From Candidatus Abawacabacteria bacterium (GTDB lineage Bacteria > Patescibacteriota > Gracilibacteria > RBG-16-42-10): DNA of 64,000 nucleotides. The position numbers and the translations under genes are program-made. This document shows, piece after piece, positions 59,409 through 64,000 of this stretch; the first letter of the stretch is position 1, and each line of letters opens with the position of its first letter. Under the pieces are notes generated by a model that was given only the letters and a program-made list of their open reading frames with translations, was not told the origin of the DNA and did not search any database. The stretch covers positions 1-64,000 of the forward strand of contig JACQZO010000022.1 of NCBI GenBank assembly GCA_016207805.1. Reading direction: 5' to 3'.

Positions 59409-60560
59409 ATGTCTCAAACTAAAAGGTTTATTATCCCAACAACTATCGCTGTCCTACTACTTGTTGGAGCCGGTTCCTTGATGCTTTGGAAAAGTGGGAG
59501 CATCAAATTCGATCAATCGTCTTTACCACTGACAAAGGTTATTGATGGTGAAAAGCAAACCCAAACAGTGGATGACAGCTTATTAGCCCAAGCATTGTTA
59601 ACTGCACCAGATCTCAATAGTATTTCTCGATTTTCACATAGTAGACCAACACTTACTGAGCTTAATCATCATCTGGACCCAATACTAAAAGACTATGAGT
59701 TTTATGTAGCAAAGAGCTGGTTTGATAGAGATTATGAGAGAATGAATATGCAAAATAGCATCATTAAATATGTATCAGCAGAAGCGGCACAAAAAAGTAT
59801 GATGGAAAGAGCAAAAGGTTTTGAGACAATTACCATCAAGGCATCTCAAGAAGATATTGGAGATGCGCGAATTGCCTATTACCAACCAGGTGAGAGCGGA
59901 GAGGATCCACATATTGTGTATCGCTTTACCTTGGGAATATATGGTGTCAAAATTGCTCTTCCCACCACAGCTAAACAAATAGCTAACGATGCTGATCAAA
60001 AAACTGGACTTGCAGCTTTAGCTTCGCAAATAGCTAAAGTTCAATCACAACGTTTAGTCGATCTTTCTAAGGATAAGCTGACTATAGCCACTAACAATGC
60101 TATGCAACGTTTACCTGAAAAAATTAGTGGCACTCAATGGATTGGCACTTTACCTGTTAGTGATCAGGAATGGCTAGGTACTCAACATGAGTTCAAGGCA
60201 GACACGTTACCTGGATTTGTCAGTGCTGGGTTAAGTCGTTTTGCTATTCTCGAGAGACCAAATGAAATAGTAGAAGTAACTGTTTTAGAATTTAAGACTT
60301 CAGCTGATGCTCAAAGGTTCCAAAGTGAATTGGTTCCCTTTGCACAGTCACAAGAAGGAGAAGTTCTCAAGCTCCCACCAAGTTTAATAGCAAAGAAAGC
60401 TGATGCAGTAGCTCAAAAGTTTGGCATGGTCGAATTACAGGCGGCCCCCAGTAACTATGTAGTCGATGTGAGCATTTTCGCTCCTTTCGCTGATACCAAT
60501 ATGGAAATGGCTAAGAAGGATATCATTAAAATGTCAGAAGAAGCTTTAGAAAAAATGTAA
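59409..60560 (+). CDS. Membrane-anchored extracytoplasmic protein of unknown function
   Basis: 383 residues from the ATG at 59409 (MSQTKRFIIPTTIAVLLLVG); the frame is open back to 59352 but overlaps the preceding gene. One membrane anchor is followed by a large soluble part with two regions of similar flavour (DARIAYYQPGESGEDPHIVYRF; QHEFKADTLPGFVSAGLSRFAIL), both mentioning transmembrane-protein-like substrate pockets only weakly. Not recognised. Paired with the preceding PsbP-like protein, so the two may act together at the cell surface. Confidence 0.65.
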   Translation: MSQTKRFIIPTTIAVLLLVGAGSLMLWKSGSIKFDQSSLPLTKVIDGEKQTQTVDDSLLAQALLTAPDLNSISRFSHSRPTLTELNHHLDPILKDYEFYVAKSWFDRDYERMNMQNSIIKYVSAEAAQKSMMERAKGFETITIKASQEDIGDARIAYYQPGESGEDPHIVYRFTLGIYGVKIALPTTAKQIANDADQKTGLAALASQIAKVQSQRLVDLSKDKLTIATNNAMQRLPEKISGTQWIGTLPVSDQEWLGTQHEFKADTLPGFVSAGLSRFAILERPNEIVEVTVLEFKTSADAQRFQSELVPFAQSQEGEVLKLPPSLIAKKADAVAQKFGMVELQAAPSNYVVDVSIFAPFADTNMEMAKKDIIKMSEEALEKM

Positions 60561-60653
60561 TTGAACCAACATTAAAGTCCTGAGTTTGAGGCATTCTGCT
60601 GAAGAGCTGGGTCTATTAGATAACAGGAAAGGGTAGAGCTCAACTGATCCTCA

Positions 60654-61226
60654 CTACTGTAATTCAATATCTAGAAACTTTAGTAAAGAGATAGCCTCTG
60701 GAAGAGAGAACTTTGCCTTGGTGATAGTATTGCTGGTGGGGTCGACAATGTAGTTTCTAGAGGTAATAAAGTTGCTTTTTTGTAGTTTGCAACTATGAAA
60801 AAGTGTATTAGATAAGTGAGTCATAGAAAAGTCGGCTTCAGTTAAATCCGTGTTATTGAATACGCAGTTTTCTAATTGTGAATTCAAAAAAGGAGTCTTG
60901 CTCAATTTAAGATCAGAGAAGTTACAACCATTCACTACGCATTGAGAAAAGCTAAACCGTGGCGAACCTAAAGTACTTGCACATTGATGGAAATCAACCC
61001 CTGTTAATTTGCATCCATTAAATGTCACTCCCAATAGCCGACTGTTTGTTAAATTAATGCCACTGAGATTACAGGAAATAAAAGTTACATTTTGTAAGCT
61101 TGAATAAGAAAGATCAGCATAACTGAAATCTGATTGTTCGAAGATACAATCTTGAAACTCTTGTTTGCTTAAGTCTTTATTTGCCCAGCTAAGACCTTTC
61201 TTTTTGGTTTGCGATGAATCAAGCAT
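60654..61226 (-). CDS. Pentapeptide repeat protein
   Basis: 190 residues, mostly A(D/N)LxF-type repeats forming a right-handed quadrilateral beta-helix (FSYADLSYSSLQNVTFISC, LSGINLTNSRLLGVTFNGC, CVFNNTDLTEADFSMTHL). It has no signal peptide. Relatives include gyrase-protecting Qnr/MfpA proteins, but nothing points to that here. The Cys at regular positions recall, at the level of fold only, the Cys-ladder family. Confidence 0.9.
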   Translation of the reverse strand: MLDSSQTKKKGLSWANKDLSKQEFQDCIFEQSDFSYADLSYSSLQNVTFISCNLSGINLTNSRLLGVTFNGCKLTGVDFHQCASTLGSPRFSFSQCVVNGCNFSDLKLSKTPFLNSQLENCVFNNTDLTEADFSMTHLSNTLFHSCKLQKSNFITSRNYIVDPTSNTITKAKFSLPEAISLLKFLDIELQ

Positions 61227-61492
61227 AGAGATACGTTGCTGTTGCGAATAATATATAGTTAAGAAGTTTAATTAGCTATACTGAAAGTTGCCTATTTACT
61301 CAGCAAAGTCATTGCTAGGCATAAGAATAGTCGGTAAGAAGCCTGGGGTATGCTAGGAGTAATAAATGCTTAAGAACTATGCTCTTTTAAAAACTCCAAT
61401 TGATTACAGAATAGGAAAAAGTAGAACTATCTGATTAGGGATCCAGACAGCAATTGCAAGAATATGATACAAATTCTTTAGTCATAGTTCTT

Positions 61493-62128
61493 ATGAACGA
61501 TTTGGTTTATTTTAAACAAAAACATCCAAGGGCCTGTTCCTTAGTTATATTGCGCATGGTTCTGAATAAGCACGGAATTTCTGTTACTGAGGAGGATCTT
61601 GTTGAGAAGGTAGAAAAAAACTATGGGAAGCACTTTGAAAATATTTGGAATCCCACCATTGCTAAGTTGGCCAGAGAATATGGTCTTGAAACTACTATGT
61701 ATGCTTTGTGGCCTCTATTTAAACCAAGTAGTTTGGATAAGGCTTTAAAAGAATATAAAGATACGCCCACAACTTTTTGTGTTGCTAAATATGAGCATAA
61801 AAAAGATCAAGATATTCTACCTGAGCCATTGCCATTGGCATATAAAGAAATGTTTAAGGCGATCGAACTAGGATGTCATGCTGTTTATGGACGCCTCACG
61901 GAAAGGCGAATAAAGACTTTTCTTAGACAGAAGAAACTGATACAAACATCAATCAAACTGAAGGTCCTGTACCCTCATAGAAAAGGTTTCCATTCAATTC
62001 TCATCTACGCTATCAACAAAGATAGCATCCAATATCACGACCCATATTATGGCCCCGCGCTAGAAATAAATATTGCAACCTTGCTTAAAGCCACAGGTAA
62101 TACCGGGGCAGCGATCTTATATGGATAG
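61493..62128 (+). CDS. Papain-like C39-type peptidase domain protein
   Basis: 211 residues from the ATG at 61493 (MNDLVYFKQKHPRACS); an ATG at 61454 would give 224, but a TACAAAT box falls in between. The catalytic Cys is in FKQKHPRACSLVILRMVL (position of Q..xxC of C39 domains). The His is in GFHSILIYAI and the Asp in QYHDPYYG. It has no membrane or ABC part, so it is a free C39-like protease, perhaps processing a leader peptide or being a toxin-like enzyme. Confidence 0.75.
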   Translation: MNDLVYFKQKHPRACSLVILRMVLNKHGISVTEEDLVEKVEKNYGKHFENIWNPTIAKLAREYGLETTMYALWPLFKPSSLDKALKEYKDTPTTFCVAKYEHKKDQDILPEPLPLAYKEMFKAIELGCHAVYGRLTERRIKTFLRQKKLIQTSIKLKVLYPHRKGFHSILIYAINKDSIQYHDPYYGPALEINIATLLKATGNTGAAILYG

Positions 62129-62337
62129 TTTTTCTTTTAATGGGTCATCCTTTGAGCTGATGGAAAGCAGCCTAGTTGGGGACTCTCTCTACAATATTTC
62201 GGCTTGTTTAAGCAAAGAGGGGAGAGAACGTGAAAACAATCAGTCCCGGGAGAAATGATCCTTCAAGTCATTAATGCCCCTGAGTTAGGATCTTTCCAGG
62301 AAAGGGAGTCATTCACCGAGGGGAAGGGGTAGAACTT

Positions 62338-62868
62338 TTAAGACATTATATATTGATACGCACTTTCTAAATTTGATTGGTAATCTCCTATACTCATATC
62401 GATATAGAATTGATTATACTCCCTGCACTGATCTTCAATGTTCTTGCTGCTTTCCATAAGTTGGATGGGCAAAACTTCTTTATCTTTTTGAGACAATTTA
62501 TTTATCCAATCATTTTCCCCTACAAAATTAAGAATGGTCTCCAAAGAACATTGCGATATTCCTAAAAAGACAGCTTTTATTTGATAAATCTTTTCTAAAG
62601 CAGGGATTTGTTTAGGTAAAAAAGCGTCACCCTCAATAGTATATGGGGAAGTAGTGTCGATAATATGTTTTACTAAAGCTGTAAAATATGGGCAAAACTT
62701 GTCAGAGATTTCATTGTAGGGAATTGTTAATCTCAGATCAGGTTGGGCTTCCTGAATCATATGAATGAGAAAGTCAGTACTTAAGAATGGTATTTTATTC
62801 CGCTCAAGTAGCAATTTTGCCAATTTTGACTTACCGGCACGAGGAGTGCCACCAATTATATACAACAT
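62338..62868 (-). CDS. P-loop nucleotide kinase-like protein
   Basis: 176 residues starting directly with a Walker A loop (MLYIIGGTPRAGKSKLAKLLLE). STDFLIHMI takes the place of the DxD acceptor-binding strand, and KAVFLGISQCSLETI is the later beta strand. The size and layout suit small kinases of the adenylate/shikimate or 2-phosphoglycerate kinase type. The substrate is unknown. 18 nt behind a Nudix gene in the same direction, so probably one operon. Confidence 0.75.
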   Translation of the reverse strand: MLYIIGGTPRAGKSKLAKLLLERNKIPFLSTDFLIHMIQEAQPDLRLTIPYNEISDKFCPYFTALVKHIIDTTSPYTIEGDAFLPKQIPALEKIYQIKAVFLGISQCSLETILNFVGENDWINKLSQKDKEVLPIQLMESSKNIEDQCREYNQFYIDMSIGDYQSNLESAYQYIMS

Positions 62869-62886
62869 AAAGATTTTAAGCCTTTC

Positions 62887-63423
62887 TTAATTGTTCCGAA
62901 GAATTCCTTTAATTTTTGTCTCCATTTCTGCGGAAATATTGTTACACCATTGTTCTGGAGTGGTAGATTGCTCTTTTCTATAGTTTTCCAAACTAAGCCA
63001 ACGAATTTGTACCACTGAGCCATCCGTAAAAGAGAAGTTCTTCTCCTCCTCATTGAGCACCAATAAGTATCCGGCAAACAGATGCATTGCTGGATGGTAA
63101 GAACTCTTTAGTACTAGCTGTAAGCGATCAATAGTAGTTTCTATCCCAATCTCTTCTTGTAGTTCAAGTAGAGCGGTCTGTTCAAATGTATGTCCGGCTT
63201 TCACATGACCACCGAAATATGTTTGCCACTTCTCTGGATTATCGCGACAACTGCTGGATCTTTGCGAGCAAAGTAAGTTACCACTGCTGTCCATAATCCA
63301 TATATTAGCAACCCCATGCCAGTGTCGTAATGGCTCAGTATGAACAACGCTACGAATCTGGGACTCTATGACATGTCCTTGGTCATCAAAACATTCAAGC
63401 AATTCTTGAGATGAATCAGGCAT
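62887..63423 (-). CDS. Nudix hydrolase (IPP-isomerase-like subgroup)
   Basis: 178 residues. Nudix box GGHVKAGHTFEQTALLELQEEIGI with the metal-binding EExG; the Arg of REx is Leu, as in the 36.4-kb Nudix protein. The lead HWHGVANIWIMDSSGNLLCSQRS resembles isopentenyl-diphosphate isomerase-type Nudix proteins with an unknown substrate. Operon with the P-loop protein. Confidence 0.88.
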   Translation of the reverse strand: MPDSSQELLECFDDQGHVIESQIRSVVHTEPLRHWHGVANIWIMDSSGNLLCSQRSSSCRDNPEKWQTYFGGHVKAGHTFEQTALLELQEEIGIETTIDRLQLVLKSSYHPAMHLFAGYLLVLNEEEKNFSFTDGSVVQIRWLSLENYRKEQSTTPEQWCNNISAEMETKIKGILRNN

Positions 63424-63617
63424 AGAATTAATTACTCTTACTCAGAATATATCTTTAAAGAGATTAACTAGCCATACTGTACCATTTCTATTGTCTAAGC
63501 TTGTCTCAGTAATGTACCGTGAGGTAAATAATTTTTGCCTGGTTAATCACGTAAAGTACAGATTGCAGAAGGAGAATTTAAAACTATTGATAGTCGTGAA
63601 TTAAGCACTTTCAAGAA

Positions 63618-63995
63618 TCAGCGTATTTTCTCGAATATCTGGCCAATACTTTCTCTACTACTGCCGGTACTATATTGATCTGCCAATGAAATCAGTTCAG
63701 CTACTATCTGTTGGCCAGTTTCATTAACACGATCGTACTTTCTTCGTCGCTCTAGAGGTAAGCCTGGTGAGTCAGCAATAATTGTGAGTATGGTATCAGT
63801 AGTGTCGATAATTTGTTCAGCAAATGAAAGGCATTCTCTAGCGAAGGTCAGAGAATCAATAGCGCTCCTCTGTACATCTACTGCTGCTCGCCTAAAGTTA
63901 ATTACTGCTCCGCCATGGATCTCCAAAAAGTCCTTGTCGACTCCAGGCCCTATTAGTCTCATCTCTAATCTCGATTTTGCCAAGTCGCGAGCCAA
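63618..63995 (-). CDS. Hypothetical helical protein, possibly cut by the right edge
   Basis: 125 residues counted from a TTG at 63995, but the frame is open past that codon to the window edge, so the true start may lie outside. A soluble, helical protein (INFRRAAVDVQRSAIDSLTFARECLSFAEQII, RRKYDRVNETGQQIVAELISLADQY). Not recognised. Confidence 0.5.
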   Translation of the reverse strand: MARDLAKSRLEMRLIGPGVDKDFLEIHGGAVINFRRAAVDVQRSAIDSLTFARECLSFAEQIIDTTDTILTIIADSPGLPLERRRKYDRVNETGQQIVAELISLADQYSTGSSRESIGQIFEKIR

Positions 63996-64000
63996 TGGTG

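Noticed and set aside
60654-61226. Pentapeptide protein as a fifth member of the Cys-rich ladder family
   Set aside because: It has A(D/N)LxF repeats, no zinc ribbons and no NKQYTKEEY cap; similarity is only in the expected solenoid shape.

Overview
The window looks like a chromosomal segment of an uncultured bacterium of the Candidate Phyla Radiation (Patescibacteria). My best guess is the Peregrinibacteria/Gracilibacteria side, held with low to moderate confidence. Reasons: moderately AT-rich DNA; short gaps between genes; few recognisable Shine-Dalgarno sequences but good -10 boxes 10-30 nt before start codons; EF-P with an unusual loop; a family of Cys-rich proteins that I associate with CPR genomes; and SLH, beta-helix and DUF11 surface proteins. 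UGA acts as a stop codon (smpB, dus, the membrane flavin reductase), so this is the standard bacterial code and not the UGA=Gly code of Absconditabacteria. No phage, plasmid or CRISPR locus is present.

Layout. 0-5.2 kb: clpP followed by the oxidative pentose phosphate genes gnd-zwf-pgl, then a tRNA-Val(GAC) lying between two halves of a decayed tRNA. 5.4-9.9 kb: a minus-strand operon with a PKD/7TM membrane protein, a three-domain ATP-grasp / retropepsin-like / MATCAP-type (DUF1704) protein, and a glycosyltransferase-like protein. 10.1-14.3 kb: a tightly overlapping murC-cfa-dus operon and a Fur-family regulator. 14.7-20.3 kb: a giant beta-helix/DUF11 surface protein ending in LPKTG. 20.4-23.8 kb: dnaB, dnaX and RNase HI. 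23.9-30 kb: an SLH/beta-helix protein, EF-P, and a FecR protein with a CHASE2 nucleotide cyclase. 30.2-35.3 kb: class II aldolase, NifU-like protein with cysteine desulfurase, Fpg, L,D-transpeptidase and SmpB. 35.5-63.9 kb: accessory and hypothetical genes, including four copies of the Cys-rich zinc-ribbon/ladder family, a flavinylation operon (FMN-binding lipoprotein, ApbE, RnfD/FNR fusion), RecQ, an S9 peptidase, Nudix and P-loop proteins, and a four-helix-bundle gene bracketed by inverted repeats.

The most unusual signals are four. First, dispersed short-period (mostly 7-nt) repeat arrays sit exactly at gene borders, supply stop codons, flank a four-helix-bundle gene in inverted orientation, and have entered the dnaX reading frame. 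Second, four paralogous Cys-rich proteins carry terminal zinc ribbons and a twice-repeated NKQYTKEEY-type cap. Third, an amino-acid ligase domain and a MATCAP-like carboxypeptidase domain are fused in one polypeptide beside a 7TM partner. Fourth, a tRNA gene is nested in a broken tRNA. Functional statements rest on motif recognition by eye; no searches or folding programs were run.
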